From contig NZ_JAPEPI010000002.1 in assembly GCF_026340305.1 (NCBI RefSeq), positions 1,426,001 to 1,490,000 of the forward strand: a DNA stretch of 64,000 bases, written 5' to 3'. Shown here in pieces: positions 35,586 through 44,686 of the stretch. This DNA is from Streptomyces sp. NBC_01381 (GTDB lineage Bacteria; Actinomycetota; Actinomycetes; Streptomycetales; Streptomycetaceae). The first letter of the stretch is position 1; every line of letters begins with the position of its first letter. The notes beneath the pieces are model-generated. The model made no database searches, was not told where the DNA came from, and worked only from the letters and a program-made list of their open reading frames with translations. The translations under genes and the position numbers were made by a program.

Positions 35586-35907
35586 CGTCACTCTCTCCTC
35601 GGCCCGTCGTGGTGGCCGCTCGGCTCCGCTGTCGACCGCGCGTGCCTGTGCCGCGCGTGTGCCCGCCCGTGCAGATGCTCGCACCACCTGAGTCGCCGCG
35701 CGTCCCGGCCGCGCCGTCATGCCGCGGCTCCGCACGCAGAATGCCCGGTTCGCCGTCCCTCTTCCGTTGACGCGTGATGGCTCGGTGGTGTCGATCGACT
35801 GCACACGGCGTGCCCGGGTCCGTACGCCGCGTGTTCGGCGGTCGTCCGGCGGAGCAGGGTAGCCGGACCGGGGCGATGCGGCCACCCTGTACGCAAGGAT
35901 GGTGCCT
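35586..35907. other. 322-bp divergent gap (VOC gene / rhodanese)
   Basis: No gene or strong hairpin is seen. It contains TCGATCGA near 35793 and promoters for both neighbours, which I could not place with confidence. Confidence 0.35.
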
Positions 35908-36759
35908 ATGAATGCCATCATCTCCGCATCCGAACTCGCGAGCGACTTGGCGGGCGAGAACCCGCCAGTGCTGCTCGACATCCGCTGGCAGCTCAGCATG
36001 GCCAAGGCGGCGGGCGCCCCCGCCTTCGACGGACGGGCCGAGTACCGGGCAGGGCACATCCCGGGCGCCGTCTTCGTCGACCTCGACGCCGATCTCGCGG
36101 GAAAGGCCGGCTCCGCGGGGCGGCACCCGCTGCCGGACGTGGAGCACTTCGGAGCGGTGATGCGGGCGGCCGGGGTCTCGGCGGACCGCGACGTCGTCGT
36201 GTACGACGGCGGGCAGGGCTGGGCCGCGGCACGCGCCTGGTGGCTGCTGCGCTGGACGGGTCACCCCTCGGTGCGTGTCCTTGACGGTGGGCTCGCCGCG
36301 TGGGCCGGGCCGCTGGAGCCGGGCGATGAGCACCCGGCCGAGGGAACCTTCGCCCCCGTCACGAACACCACGGACCTCCTCGACGCCGACGCCGCGGCGG
36401 CGCTTGCCCGCTCCGGCCTCCTCCTGGACGCCCGCGCGGCCGAGCGCTACCGCGGTGACGTCGAGCCGATCGACCGCGTGGGCGGCCACATCCCGGGCGC
36501 CGTCTCCGCGCCGACCACGGAGAACGTCACGGCGGACGGCACCTTCAGGCCCGCCGCCGAACTGGCGGACCGCTTCAACTCCCTGGGCGCGTCCGGCACT
36601 TCCGAGGTGGGCGTGTACTGCGGCTCGGGCGTCTCCGGGGCGCACGAGGTGCTGGCGCTCGCGGTGGCGGGCATCCCGGCCTCGCTGTACGTCGGTTCGT
36701 GGTCGGAGTGGTCGTCGGACGAGTCCCGTCCGGTGGCCAAGGGCCCGGACCCGCAGTAG
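35908..36759 (+). CDS. Sulfurtransferase with two rhodanese domains
   Basis: A 283-residue thiosulfate/3-mercaptopyruvate sulfurtransferase-type protein. The first rhodanese domain (about 8-135) has Asp (VVVYDGGQG, D100) where the catalytic Cys would be; the second (about 155-278) has the active loop with C238 in VYCGSGVSG. This inactive-active arrangement is standard. It would transfer sulfane sulfur to thiols or cyanide. The ATG at 35908 lies 8 nt after AAGGA; an in-frame ATG at 35899 overlaps that site and is less likely. It converges with sepH across a strong terminator. Confidence 0.92.
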   Translation: MNAIISASELASDLAGENPPVLLDIRWQLSMAKAAGAPAFDGRAEYRAGHIPGAVFVDLDADLAGKAGSAGRHPLPDVEHFGAVMRAAGVSADRDVVVYDGGQGWAAARAWWLLRWTGHPSVRVLDGGLAAWAGPLEPGDEHPAEGTFAPVTNTTDLLDADAAAALARSGLLLDARAAERYRGDVEPIDRVGGHIPGAVSAPTTENVTADGTFRPAAELADRFNSLGASGTSEVGVYCGSGVSGAHEVLALAVAGIPASLYVGSWSEWSSDESRPVAKGPDPQ

Positions 36760-36772
36760 CGGCTCGGAACGC

Positions 36773-36811
36773 CGCTGGGGCCCCGCACTTGAACGGTGCG
36801 GGGCCCCAGCG
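36773..36811. terminator. Bidirectional terminator between rhodanese and sepH
   Basis: Perfect 16-bp stem CGCTGGGGCCCCGCAC (36773-36788) / GTGCGGGGCCCCAGCG (36796-36811) with a 7-nt loop. Confidence 0.9.
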
Positions 36812-36837
36812 ACGTACTACGAGACGTGCTACGAGAA

Positions 36838-37950
36838 CTACTCCTGCTTCTTGCGGCGCGTGCCGAAGACGATCTCGTCCCAGGACGGCACCGCCGCGCG
36901 ACGGCCGGGCCGTACGCCGTCGGCCTCCGCCTGACGGTCCGTGGAGCCGACGAGACGGTCGCGGTGGCTGGCCACCGAGCGGGGCATCAGGACGTCCGCG
37001 TACGCCGAACCGGCGCCCGCCGACGCAGCCGGGGGCTCCTCGGCCTCCGGCTCCTGCTCGGGCTCCTCCGCCGCCGGCGGGAGCTCCGTCGTCGAGGGTG
37101 CGGGGCGCTCCGGCACGACCATGTCGCCGCGGAAGCTGGGCACCGCCTCCAGGAGGCTGGTGAGCGAGTCGCGCTCCGCCTCGGAGACGGATGCCGTCGC
37201 GGCGGTGGCTGTGCTCTCCTCGGGCGGCTCCGGCGACGGGCCGGGCACCATCGGGCGCTCCAACTGCCGGTCCAGGGCACGGTCCATGGGGCGGTCGATC
37301 GGCCGGTCGAGCGGCCTGTCCCGGGGCAGCCTGGCGATCCGCGGCACGAACGGGAAGCTGGGCTCGGGCGCGGCGATGTCGTCCGTCTCGCCGATCAGCG
37401 AGCGGGCCTCGTCGTCGACGGCCTGTACGAGGCGCCGTGGCGGGTCGTACGTCCAGCTCGCGGAGTGCGGTTCGGTCGCCACGCGGTAGACGAGCAGGAC
37501 CTCCCAGGTGCCGTCGTCGCGGCGCCAGGAGTCCCACTGGACGGTGTCCTTGTCCGCGCCGCGCAGCAGCAGCCGCTCCGAGACGGCCTCGCCGAGCTGG
37601 GGTCCGGTGTTCTCGCCGGGACGGCGCACGGGGGTCTTCCGGGCCCGCTCCGCCATGAAGGCGCGCTCCGCGAGCACGGGGCCTTCGAAGCGGCGGACGC
37701 GATCGACGGGGATTCCGGCGAGCGAGGCGACTTCCTCCGCGCTGGCACCGGCACGTATCCGTGCCTGGATGTCGCGGGGGCGGAGGTGGCTCTCCACCTC
37801 GATCTCGATCTGGCCGAGGCGCGGACGGTCGCCACGCACCGCGGCGCGCAGCCGCTCGTCGATCGGAAGCGTGTACTCCGTGCTGTCCGCAGCCTTCAGC
37901 ACCAGCCGTGTGCCGTCGTTGCTGACGGCCACGACACGCAGTTCGGGCAT
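36838..37950 (-). CDS. sepH: Cell division protein SepH
   Basis: SepH is an actinobacterial division protein that binds FtsZ and promotes its assembly during vegetative and sporulation septation. The 370-residue protein has the conserved N-terminal domain (1-100) with a helix-turn-helix-like segment (about 60-90: RIRAGASAEEVASLAGIPVD). It is followed by a central domain (VQWDSWRRDDGTWEVLLVY) and a disordered Pro/Glu-rich tail ending in a short conserved patch (VPSWDEIVFGTRRKK). A run of RPLDRPIDRPMDRALDRQ repeats lies near residue 240. The ATG at 37950 has GGAGGT upstream; the ORF extends further but without support. Confidence 0.93.
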   Translation of the reverse strand: MPELRVVAVSNDGTRLVLKAADSTEYTLPIDERLRAAVRGDRPRLGQIEIEVESHLRPRDIQARIRAGASAEEVASLAGIPVDRVRRFEGPVLAERAFMAERARKTPVRRPGENTGPQLGEAVSERLLLRGADKDTVQWDSWRRDDGTWEVLLVYRVATEPHSASWTYDPPRRLVQAVDDEARSLIGETDDIAAPEPSFPFVPRIARLPRDRPLDRPIDRPMDRALDRQLERPMVPGPSPEPPEESTATAATASVSEAERDSLTSLLEAVPSFRGDMVVPERPAPSTTELPPAAEEPEQEPEAEEPPAASAGAGSAYADVLMPRSVASHRDRLVGSTDRQAEADGVRPGRRAAVPSWDEIVFGTRRKKQE

Positions 37951-38116
37951 CGGGACCTCCCGGGTGGTGCCTGCCGACGTCACGTGCGTCGCTGCTTCCG
38001 CTAGTCGAGTGTGGCCTGCCCGGGTGCAGCCTGCCACAACCTTGCCGAGTTGCCCGGCGTGTCGGGCATGGGCCCGGGGTCGCCGTTATGGCACGGTTAC
38101 CTTTTCGCAACTCTCA

Positions 38117-38133
38117 GTGACCAATTTGGTCAC
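38117..38133. promoter_or_regulatory. 17-bp perfect palindrome upstream of sepH
   Basis: GTGACCAATTTGGTCAC is a perfect inverted repeat (arms of 8, single central T) in the 462-bp gap between divergent sepH and a membrane-protein gene. It has the form of a dimeric-regulator operator. It lies 167 bp from sepH and 280 bp from the other start. The regulator is unknown. Confidence 0.6.
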
Positions 38134-38369
38134 CCTGTGCAGCGAGCCCCCTCCCGGCGGTCCTGGAAGGCCCCGGGCACCCAGGTGGGAGACCGGACCC
38201 AGGGCTCGCAACAGTACTCCATTCGGGCCACGCGGGTGGTCCGCCGCGCCGCCGAACTTCTCACGGGGGACGGGAGTTGGCGCCTCTGGATACCCGGGCG
38301 GGGTGCCGCGCGAGTGGCGCACTTCACGGAATCACCAGAAACGGAACTAACGACTTCGCCCATACGTCC

Positions 38370-38395
38370 CTTTCTCGTGCAGTCAGTCGAGAAAG
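38370..38395 (+). promoter_or_regulatory. Inverted repeat in the 5' leader of the 373-aa gene
   Basis: CTTTCTCG (38370-38377) / CGAGAAAG (38388-38395), 10-nt loop, ending 18 bp before the ATG. It could be an operator or an RNA hairpin close to the ribosome site AGGCAAGG (38398-38405). Confidence 0.45.
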
Positions 38396-38412
38396 GTAGG
38401 CAAGGTTCACAG

Positions 38413-39534
38413 ATGGGTGAAAAGCCGGAAGCCGACGAGGATGCGAAGGGGAAGCGGCGCCTCGATCTGAGCGTGCCTCAGGTCGCGGGAAGTGCCGTGG
38501 CCGCCGTCGTGGCGGCGAAGCTCGCGTCGAGCTTCGGTGTGTACGGAACGATCCTCGGCGCCGGTGTGGTGAGTGCGGTCGCCACCTGTGGGGGCACGGT
38601 CTTCCAGCACTTCTTCTCCCGCACGGGCGAGCAGATACGCGACGTCGCGGTGCAGGCCAAGCCGAAGGCGCAGCAGGTCCCGGTGACCGATGCCGCGGGG
38701 GCGCCGGTCGCGGACACCTTCAGGGCTTCTGCCTTCACGGGGGCCGTTTCCGGTAAGGGGGTTGCTTCCGCCACGGGGCCGGTCACCACGACGTGGGGAA
38801 GAGCGGCCGACGCGGACGCGACCACCGTGCTGCCCGTCGCCGGGGACGCCGACCGCACGACGGTACTGCCCGTGGCGGACGCCGACGCCGAGCGGACCCA
38901 GCTCCTAGGCTCGGTCGACGCGACGCAGCTGGTGCCCCGGGACGACGCGACACGGGTGCTGCGTCAGACGGCACCACCCGCCGAGCCGGCCGAACCTCCG
39001 CTTCCGCCGGACGAGTTCACCGACGGCACCACCCATCGCACGCAAGTCCGGAGCTGGAAGCGGCCGTTGGTCGCGGCCGCGCTGGTCTTCGGCGTGTCGA
39101 TGGCGGGGATCACCACGTACGAACTCGTCTCCGGCGAGGACTTCAGCGGGGGGAGCGGCACCACGCTCACCAACAGCGTCACGGGCAACAACACCTCGCC
39201 GAAGAAGCCCTCCACGCACTCGACCGATCCCTCTGACCAGCCGTCGGACGGCGCTTCCACGGGTTCGGACGACGGTTCGCAGAAGGGCGACGGCGCCACG
39301 CGGGACCCGGACGGCGGCGCCTCGCAGACGCCCGGCAAGGACAGCGGATCGGACTCAGGATCGAAGCCGGACCCGGGCAAGGGCACGGACTCGGGCACCG
39401 ACTCCGGAGACGACGGTTCGCAGACGGACCCGACGCCCACTCCGACGCCCACCCCGACCCCGACGCCGACCCAGACCGGCGGCAGCGTGGACGGAGGCGA
39501 CGCACAGCAGCAGGGGGAGACGCCCAATCCGTAG
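38413..39534 (+). CDS. Single-pass membrane protein with Ser/Thr/Pro-rich tail
   Basis: A 373-residue protein not recognised as a characterised family. The N-terminal part has a hydrophobic region (about 20-65: VAGSAVAAVVAAKLASSFGV) and then a polar stretch with repeated TTVLP(V) words (about 135-165). A membrane helix at about 218-236 is followed by a long Gly/Ser/Asp/Thr-rich tail, including a (PT)n run near residue 350. This tail looks disordered and probably lies outside the cell, like a wall-spanning linker. The start at ATG 38413 is chosen by the ribosome site. It diverges from sepH. Confidence 0.7.
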   Translation: MGEKPEADEDAKGKRRLDLSVPQVAGSAVAAVVAAKLASSFGVYGTILGAGVVSAVATCGGTVFQHFFSRTGEQIRDVAVQAKPKAQQVPVTDAAGAPVADTFRASAFTGAVSGKGVASATGPVTTTWGRAADADATTVLPVAGDADRTTVLPVADADAERTQLLGSVDATQLVPRDDATRVLRQTAPPAEPAEPPLPPDEFTDGTTHRTQVRSWKRPLVAAALVFGVSMAGITTYELVSGEDFSGGSGTTLTNSVTGNNTSPKKPSTHSTDPSDQPSDGASTGSDDGSQKGDGATRDPDGGASQTPGKDSGSDSGSKPDPGKGTDSGTDSGDDGSQTDPTPTPTPTPTPTPTQTGGSVDGGDAQQQGETPNP

Positions 39535-39543
39535 TGGGCGGTT

Positions 39544-40875
39544 TCAGGCGCCCAGGACGCGACGCAGGTAGTCGTTGCCGAACAGACGGTCCGGATCCAG
39601 GCGGTCGCGCACGGCCGTGAACTCCCCGAAGCGCGGATAGGCCTGCGCGAAGTAATCGGCGTCGCGGGTGTGGATCTTGCCCCAGTGCGGGCGGCCCTCA
39701 TGCGCGGTGAAGATGCGCTCGGCCGCGGTGAAGTACGCCTGGTAGGGCGTGCCCCGGTACATGTGGACGGCGATGTACGCGGTCTCCCGGCCCGAGGCGG
39801 TGGAGAGCGCGATGTCGTCGGCGGGCGCCGTGCGGACCTCCACGGGGAAGCTGATCCGCAGCCGGGAGCGTTCGACCATCGTCTTCAGCTCGCGCAGCGT
39901 CTCGACGAGGGCCTCGCGCGGAACGGCGTACTCCATCTCCACGAAGCGCACCCGGCGGGGACTTGTGAAGACCTTGTAGGGAATGTCCGTGTATGTACGG
40001 GCGGAGAGCGCCTTGCTGGAGATCTTGGCGATGCCGGGGATGGTCGCGGGGACGGCCCTGCCGAGGGAATTGACCACCTGGAAGAGGCCGTTGGAGAGGA
40101 CTTCGTCCTCGATGAAGGCGCTCACCTTGCCGGGTGGCGCCGCCGGGCCCGCGCTGCGGTTGTTGCGCTTGGTGGTGCAGTTGCCGGTGTGCGGGAACCA
40201 GTAGAACTCGAAGTGCTCGTTCTCGGCGAAGAGCGCGTCGAACTCCCTGGTGACCCTGTCGAAGGTCATCGGCTCCTCACGGGCGGTGAGGAAGAAGACG
40301 GGCTCTACGGAGAAGGTGATCGCGCTGATCACACCGAGCGCGCCGAGGCCGATCCTGGCCGCCGCGAAGACCTCGGGATTCTCCTTCTCGGAGCAGGTGA
40401 GGACCGAGCCGTCCGCCGTGACCAGCTCAAGTGCCGTGATCTGGGCGGAGATCGACGCCGATTCGCGGCCCGTGCCGTGGGTTCCGGTGCTGGTCGCTCC
40501 GGAGACCGTCTGCGACATGATGTCGCCCATGTTCGTGAGCGAGAGGCCCTCGCGGGCGAGGGCCTCGTTCAGGCGCTTGAGCGGAGTGCCCGCTTCCACA
40601 GTGACGGTGCCGGCCTCGCGGTCGATCTTGCGGATGCCGGTGAGGAGTTCGGGGCGTACGAGGACGCCGTCGGTCGCGGCGGCCGCCGTGAAGGAGTGTC
40701 CGGTGCCCACCGGCTTCACCTTGAGGCCGTCCGCCTTGGCCCTGCGCACTTCGGCGGCGAGTTCCTCGACCGACGCGGGGGTGACCTCCCTGGCCGGCCG
40801 TGCGCTGACGTTGCCCGCCCAGTTACGCCATGCCGCTGTGCTCTTCCCGCTGCCCGTGCCCGTTCCCGTGCTCAT
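39544..40875 (-). CDS. FAD-linked sugar/lactone oxidase (ALO family)
   Basis: A 443-residue oxidase of the D-arabinono-1,4-lactone oxidase/alditol oxidase group. The N-terminal FAD-binding PCMH domain (about 15-185) has KPVGTGHSFTAAAATDG, where the His of GTGHS is the usual covalent FAD site, and TGTHGTG. The C-terminal ALO domain (about 190-440) ends with HWGKIHTRDADYFAQAYPRF. It would oxidise a sugar alcohol or lactone and reduce oxygen. The start at ATG 40875, after GGAGGG, overlaps the end of the MFS gene by 53 bp, which implies cotranscription. Confidence 0.88.
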   Translation of the reverse strand: MSTGTGTGSGKSTAAWRNWAGNVSARPAREVTPASVEELAAEVRRAKADGLKVKPVGTGHSFTAAAATDGVLVRPELLTGIRKIDREAGTVTVEAGTPLKRLNEALAREGLSLTNMGDIMSQTVSGATSTGTHGTGRESASISAQITALELVTADGSVLTCSEKENPEVFAAARIGLGALGVISAITFSVEPVFFLTAREEPMTFDRVTREFDALFAENEHFEFYWFPHTGNCTTKRNNRSAGPAAPPGKVSAFIEDEVLSNGLFQVVNSLGRAVPATIPGIAKISSKALSARTYTDIPYKVFTSPRRVRFVEMEYAVPREALVETLRELKTMVERSRLRISFPVEVRTAPADDIALSTASGRETAYIAVHMYRGTPYQAYFTAAERIFTAHEGRPHWGKIHTRDADYFAQAYPRFGEFTAVRDRLDPDRLFGNDYLRRVLGA

Positions 40876-42073
40876 GGGTCCCTCCCCGTTGCGGAACCGG
40901 CTTCTTCAGCCGGCGATACCCCAGGAACCCGACCGCCACCGCGACGGCCCCGGAGATCCCGGGAACCCCGTACCCGGCGTCCGAACCGGCGGCGTCGATG
41001 ACCCAGCCGGCCGCGGACGAGCCGAGCGCGATGCCGACCGCGAGTCCGGTGCTCACCCAGGTCATGCCCTCGGTCAGCTTCGCGCGTGGTACGTGCTGTT
41101 CGACGAGGGCCATCGTCGTGATCATGGTCGGCGCGATGGACAGGCCCGCGATGAACAACGCCACGGCCAGAAACGGAAGGTTCCCGACCAGTTGAAGCGG
41201 GATCATACTCACGGCCATCGCGCAGACACCCAGCAGCCACCTCGGGGCGGGAGCCCCCTTGAAGTGCATGAGCCCGAAGGCCGCTCCGGCCACGCAGGAG
41301 CCGAGGGCGTAGACCGCAAGCACGAGGCTGGCCGCCGCCTTGTGGCCCTGGTCCTCGGCGTACGCGACGGTCACCACGTCGATCGACCCGAAGATCGCCC
41401 CCGTCGCCACGAAGGTCGCGACCAGGACCTGCAGCCCTCCGGAGCGCAGCGCCGAGCCCTTGGTGTGATGCTCCCGCGGATGCGGCACCGGCTCGGTGGC
41501 CCGCTGGGCGGTCAGCCAGAAGACGCCGACGGCGAGGAAGACCCCGGCGAGCAGCGGCCCGGCCTCGGGGAACCACACCGTGGAGAGGCCGATCGAGATG
41601 ATCGGCCCGAAGATGAAGCAGACCTCGTCCACCACGGACTCGAAGGAGTACGCGGTGTGCAGCTGCGGGGTGTCCCGGTAGATGGCCGCCCAGCGGGCCC
41701 TGATCATCGAGCCCACGCTCGGCACGCAGCCGACGAGGGCGGCGAAGACGAAGAGCGTCCAGTCCGGGAACTCGAACTTCGCGGCCAGCAGCAGCCCGGC
41801 GACCGCGGCCAGGGACACCAGGGTCGCGGGCCGAAGCACCCGGCGCTGACCGTGCCGGTCGACGAGGCGGGAGATCTGCGGGCCGATCGCCGCGGCGGAC
41901 AGCGCGACGGTCGCCGAGAGTGCGCCCGCGAGGCCGTACCGCCCGGTGAGCTGCGACACCATCGTCACGATGCCGATGCCCATCATCGACAGCGGCATCC
42001 GCCCGAGGAAGCCCGCCGTGGAGAACCCCTTGGTGCCGGGGGCGGCGAAGATGGCGCGGTAGGGGCTTGGCAC
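40823..42073 (-). CDS. MFS transporter
   Basis: A 416-residue major-facilitator protein with 12 predicted helices and the loop 2-3 motif RLVDRHGQRRVLRP. The C-terminal tail is His/Gly-rich (GTHEHGNGHGQREEHS). Sequence suggests an efflux-type carrier, with no clear substrate. It is the upstream gene of a two-gene operon; its 3' end overlaps the oxidase gene by 53 bp in a different frame. The ATG at 42073 lies 166 bp from the divergent hemH. Confidence 0.85.
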   Translation of the reverse strand: MPSPYRAIFAAPGTKGFSTAGFLGRMPLSMMGIGIVTMVSQLTGRYGLAGALSATVALSAAAIGPQISRLVDRHGQRRVLRPATLVSLAAVAGLLLAAKFEFPDWTLFVFAALVGCVPSVGSMIRARWAAIYRDTPQLHTAYSFESVVDEVCFIFGPIISIGLSTVWFPEAGPLLAGVFLAVGVFWLTAQRATEPVPHPREHHTKGSALRSGGLQVLVATFVATGAIFGSIDVVTVAYAEDQGHKAAASLVLAVYALGSCVAGAAFGLMHFKGAPAPRWLLGVCAMAVSMIPLQLVGNLPFLAVALFIAGLSIAPTMITTMALVEQHVPRAKLTEGMTWVSTGLAVGIALGSSAAGWVIDAAGSDAGYGVPGISGAVAVAVGFLGYRRLKKPVPQRGGTHEHGNGHGQREEHSGMA

Positions 42074-42239
42074 GTGGACTCCGCTGAGGCGACGGGGCGG
42101 CTCCTGTGCGGGAGGGCTCCGGTAAGGCGTAAAGGTGGCCGATACAGCTTACGGCTGCGGCGGGTCCGGCCGCACGGTGTTTTTCCGGTCGGCGGAGGCC
42201 GTTTTCCGGCTGTCGGTGACGGGTGGCAGGATCGGAGAC

Positions 42240-43367
42240 ATGTCCGATGCGCTGGATCCCACTCCCTACGACGCCCTGCTGCTGCTCTCGTTCGGCGGCC
42301 CCGAAGGCCCGGACGACGTCGTCCCGTTCCTGGAGAACGTGACGCGGGGCCGCGGCATCCCCAAGGAGCGGCTCAAGGAGGTGGGGCAGCACTACTTCCT
42401 GTTCGGCGGGGTCAGCCCGATCAACGACCAGAACCGCGCCCTGCTCGACGCCCTGCGCAAGGACTTCGTGGAGCACGGCCTCGACCTGCCGGTCTACTGG
42501 GGCAACCGCAACTGGGCGCCGTACCTGACCGACACCCTGCGCGAGCTGGTCCAGGACGGCCACCGCCGGGTGCTGGTCCTGGCGACCAGCGCGTACGCCT
42601 CGTACTCGGGCTGCCGGCAGTACCGCGAGAACCTGGCGGAGTCCCTCGCCGTCCTTGAGGCCGAGGGCCTTGAGCTGCCGCGCGTCGACAAGCTGCGGCA
42701 CTACTTCAACCACCCCGGCTTCGTCCGCCCCATGATCGACGGCGTCCTGAAGTCCCTGGCCGAGCTCCCCGACGACGTCCGTGAGGGCGCGCACCTCGCG
42801 TTCACGACGCACTCCATCCCGACCGCGGCCGCCGACAGCTCGGGGCGCGTCGAGGACCACGGGGACGGCGGTGCGTACGTCAAGGAGCATCTCGACGTGG
42901 CCAGGGTCATCGCCGACGCGGTGCGCGACGAGACGGGCGTCGAGCACCCCTGGCAGCTCGTCTACCAGTCGCGCAGCGGCGCCCCGCACATCCCGTGGCT
43001 GGAGCCCGACATCTGCGACCACCTGGAGGAGCGGCACGCCGCCGGGGCGCCCGCCGTGGTGATGGTCCCGATCGGCTTCGTCTCGGACCACATGGAGGTC
43101 CTGTACGACCTCGACACCGAGGCCGACGCGAAGGCCGCCGAGCTGGGCCTGCCGGTCCGCCGCTCGGCCACCGTGGGGGCCGACCCGCGGTTCGCCGGGG
43201 CGATCAGGGAGCTCGTCCTTGAGCGGGCCGCGGCGGAGAGCGGCAAGGCCGTCACCCCCTGCGCGCTGGGATCCCTCGGCGCGAGCCACAACCTCTGCCC
43301 GGTCGGCTGCTGCCCGGCGCGCGCCCCGAAGCCCGCGGCCGCGGGCGCCGACAGCACGTACGCGTAA
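42240..43367 (+). CDS. hemH: Coproporphyrin ferrochelatase
   Basis: Inserts iron into coproporphyrin III in the actinobacterial haem pathway (also named CpfC). The 375-residue protein has the family motifs [47 protein letters not shown], the metal-site His in AFTTHSIP, and [17 protein letters not shown]. Cysteines C125, C341, C353, C357 and C358 could ligate a 2Fe-2S cluster, as known for mycobacterial ferrochelatase. The ATG at 42240 lies 7 nt after CAGGAT and lacks a strong ribosome site, so a leaderless mRNA is possible. The longer ORF upstream is rejected. It is followed 10 bp later by an IMPase-like gene. Confidence 0.95.
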   Translation: MSDALDPTPYDALLLLSFGGPEGPDDVVPFLENVTRGRGIPKERLKEVGQHYFLFGGVSPINDQNRALLDALRKDFVEHGLDLPVYWGNRNWAPYLTDTLRELVQDGHRRVLVLATSAYASYSGCRQYRENLAESLAVLEAEGLELPRVDKLRHYFNHPGFVRPMIDGVLKSLAELPDDVREGAHLAFTTHSIPTAAADSSGRVEDHGDGGAYVKEHLDVARVIADAVRDETGVEHPWQLVYQSRSGAPHIPWLEPDICDHLEERHAAGAPAVVMVPIGFVSDHMEVLYDLDTEADAKAAELGLPVRRSATVGADPRFAGAIRELVLERAAAESGKAVTPCALGSLGASHNLCPVGCCPARAPKPAAAGADSTYA

Positions 43368-43377
43368 GGACCTTGAC

Positions 43378-44175
43378 GTGACCGACCTGAAAACAGAACT
43401 CCTCGGCGTCGCCCTGGAGGCCGCGCACCGCGCCGGAGCCTTCCTGCGCGACGGCCGCCCGGACGACCTGGGCGTCGCCGCCACCAAGTCCAGCGCGGTC
43501 GACGTCGTCACCGAGATGGACATCGCATCCGAGAAGCTGATCACCGACTTCTTCGCCGAGCGCAGGCCGGACGACGGCGTGCTCGGCGAGGAGGGCGCGA
43601 GCTCCGAGGGCAGCAGCGGCGTCCAGTGGGTGATCGACCCGATCGACGGCACCGTCAACTACCTGTACGGGCGCCCCGACTGGTCGGTGTCCATCGCGGC
43701 CCGCAAGGACGGCGAGACGCTCGTCGGCGTCGTGTACGCGCCGATGCGCGGCGAGACCTACCGGGCGGTCCTCGGGGAGGGCGCCTTCGTCAACGACAAG
43801 CCCGCACACACCCGCCCGGCACCTCCGTTCGGACAGGCCCTGGTCGGCACCGGATTCGGCTACGTCGCCGAGCGCCGCGCCCACCAGGCCGAGGTGGCCC
43901 GCCAGCTCATCCCGCTGGTCAGGGACATCCGCCGGGGCGGCTCGGCCGCGATCGACCTGTGCGACGTGGCGATGGGCCGCCTGGACGCGTACTACGAGCG
44001 CGGCCTCAACCCCTGGGACCTCGCGGCCGGTGACCTCATCGCCCGGGAAGCAGGCGCGCTGACCGGTGGACGCCCCGGAGAGGTCCCCTCGGGCGAGCTG
44101 ACGATCGCCGCCCCGCCCGGCCTCTTCGAGGACCTCCAGGCCCGCCTGGAGCAGCTCGGCGCCTGGCACGACTGA
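43378..44175 (+). CDS. Inositol monophosphatase-family phosphatase
   Basis: A 265-residue lithium-sensitive phosphatase-family protein. Metal-binding motifs are GEEGA (about 68-72), WVIDPIDGTVNY (about 84-95) and NPWDLAAGDLIAREAG (about 212-227). It could dephosphorylate inositol phosphate, histidinol phosphate or PAP; the sequence alone does not decide. The GTG at 43378 has AAGGA 8 nt upstream, overlapping the hemH stop region, so it is in the hemH operon. A terminator follows at 24 bp. Confidence 0.9.
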   Translation: MTDLKTELLGVALEAAHRAGAFLRDGRPDDLGVAATKSSAVDVVTEMDIASEKLITDFFAERRPDDGVLGEEGASSEGSSGVQWVIDPIDGTVNYLYGRPDWSVSIAARKDGETLVGVVYAPMRGETYRAVLGEGAFVNDKPAHTRPAPPFGQALVGTGFGYVAERRAHQAEVARQLIPLVRDIRRGGSAAIDLCDVAMGRLDAYYERGLNPWDLAAGDLIAREAGALTGGRPGEVPSGELTIAAPPGLFEDLQARLEQLGAWHD

Positions 44176-44198
44176 CGCGCGGAGCGACCGACACAGAC

Positions 44199-44241
44199 GG
44201 AAGGGCCCCGGCATCTCGTCCACAGATGCCGGGGCCCTTCC
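44199..44241. terminator. Terminator after the IMPase-like gene
   Basis: Perfect 17-bp stem GGAAGGGCCCCGGCATC (44199-44215) / GATGCCGGGGCCCTTCC (44225-44241), 9-nt loop, between convergent genes. Confidence 0.92.
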
Positions 44242-44256
44242 GCGTTCGTGGCTGGA

Positions 44257-44430
44257 TCAGGCGCGCAACGCGCCGACCTCCACGCCGTGCTCGGCGGCCA
44301 GCCGGTGGAGGTCCTCCAGCTCGGCCTGCTCGACCTCGGCAAGGAAGTCGTCGCCCGTCTCACGGGCCTTCGTGAGGTCGGACTCCGTGGCCTTTATGCG
44401 CTGCAGGAGTCCTGCGGTGAATGCGTCCAT
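44257..44430 (-). CDS. 57-residue helical protein, conserved-looking small gene
   Basis: A short reading frame with ATG at 44430, a GAGGGGG ribosome site about 10 nt upstream, and strong third-position G/C bias. The protein starts MDAFTAGLLQRIKATESDLT and is acidic and helical throughout, with heptad-like spacing, ending HGVEVGALRA. No membrane segment. It lies between the hemH-operon terminator and cutR, in the place of a small hypothetical gene in S. coelicolor (from memory). Function unknown; a coiled-coil partner protein is possible. Confidence 0.75.
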   Translation of the reverse strand: MDAFTAGLLQRIKATESDLTKARETGDDFLAEVEQAELEDLHRLAAEHGVEVGALRA

Positions 44431-44686
44431 GGTTGCGCCCCCTCGGCTGGGTCGTGGGTCGATGGCACGGGGGTGTGCCCTCAGAAGGGGCGATCACGTC
44501 TCTCGCCGCGCTGGGACAGCAGTTCGTGGCGTGCCACATACAAAGCGTGATCGCGGGTGTGAGGTCGTCCTCCCCGGGCTCCCTTCCACGGAAACCTAAC
44601 CGGCGGAGAAAATCCCGCATTCCCGGGCCGACAGACCGCCTTACAGCCGGTTTATGACCGAAAGGGGCAGGATAGAGGCCACACCC

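Noticed and set aside
40872-43658. 928-residue antisense frame over hemH and the MFS gene
   Set aside because: Covers two well-supported genes; no family pattern.
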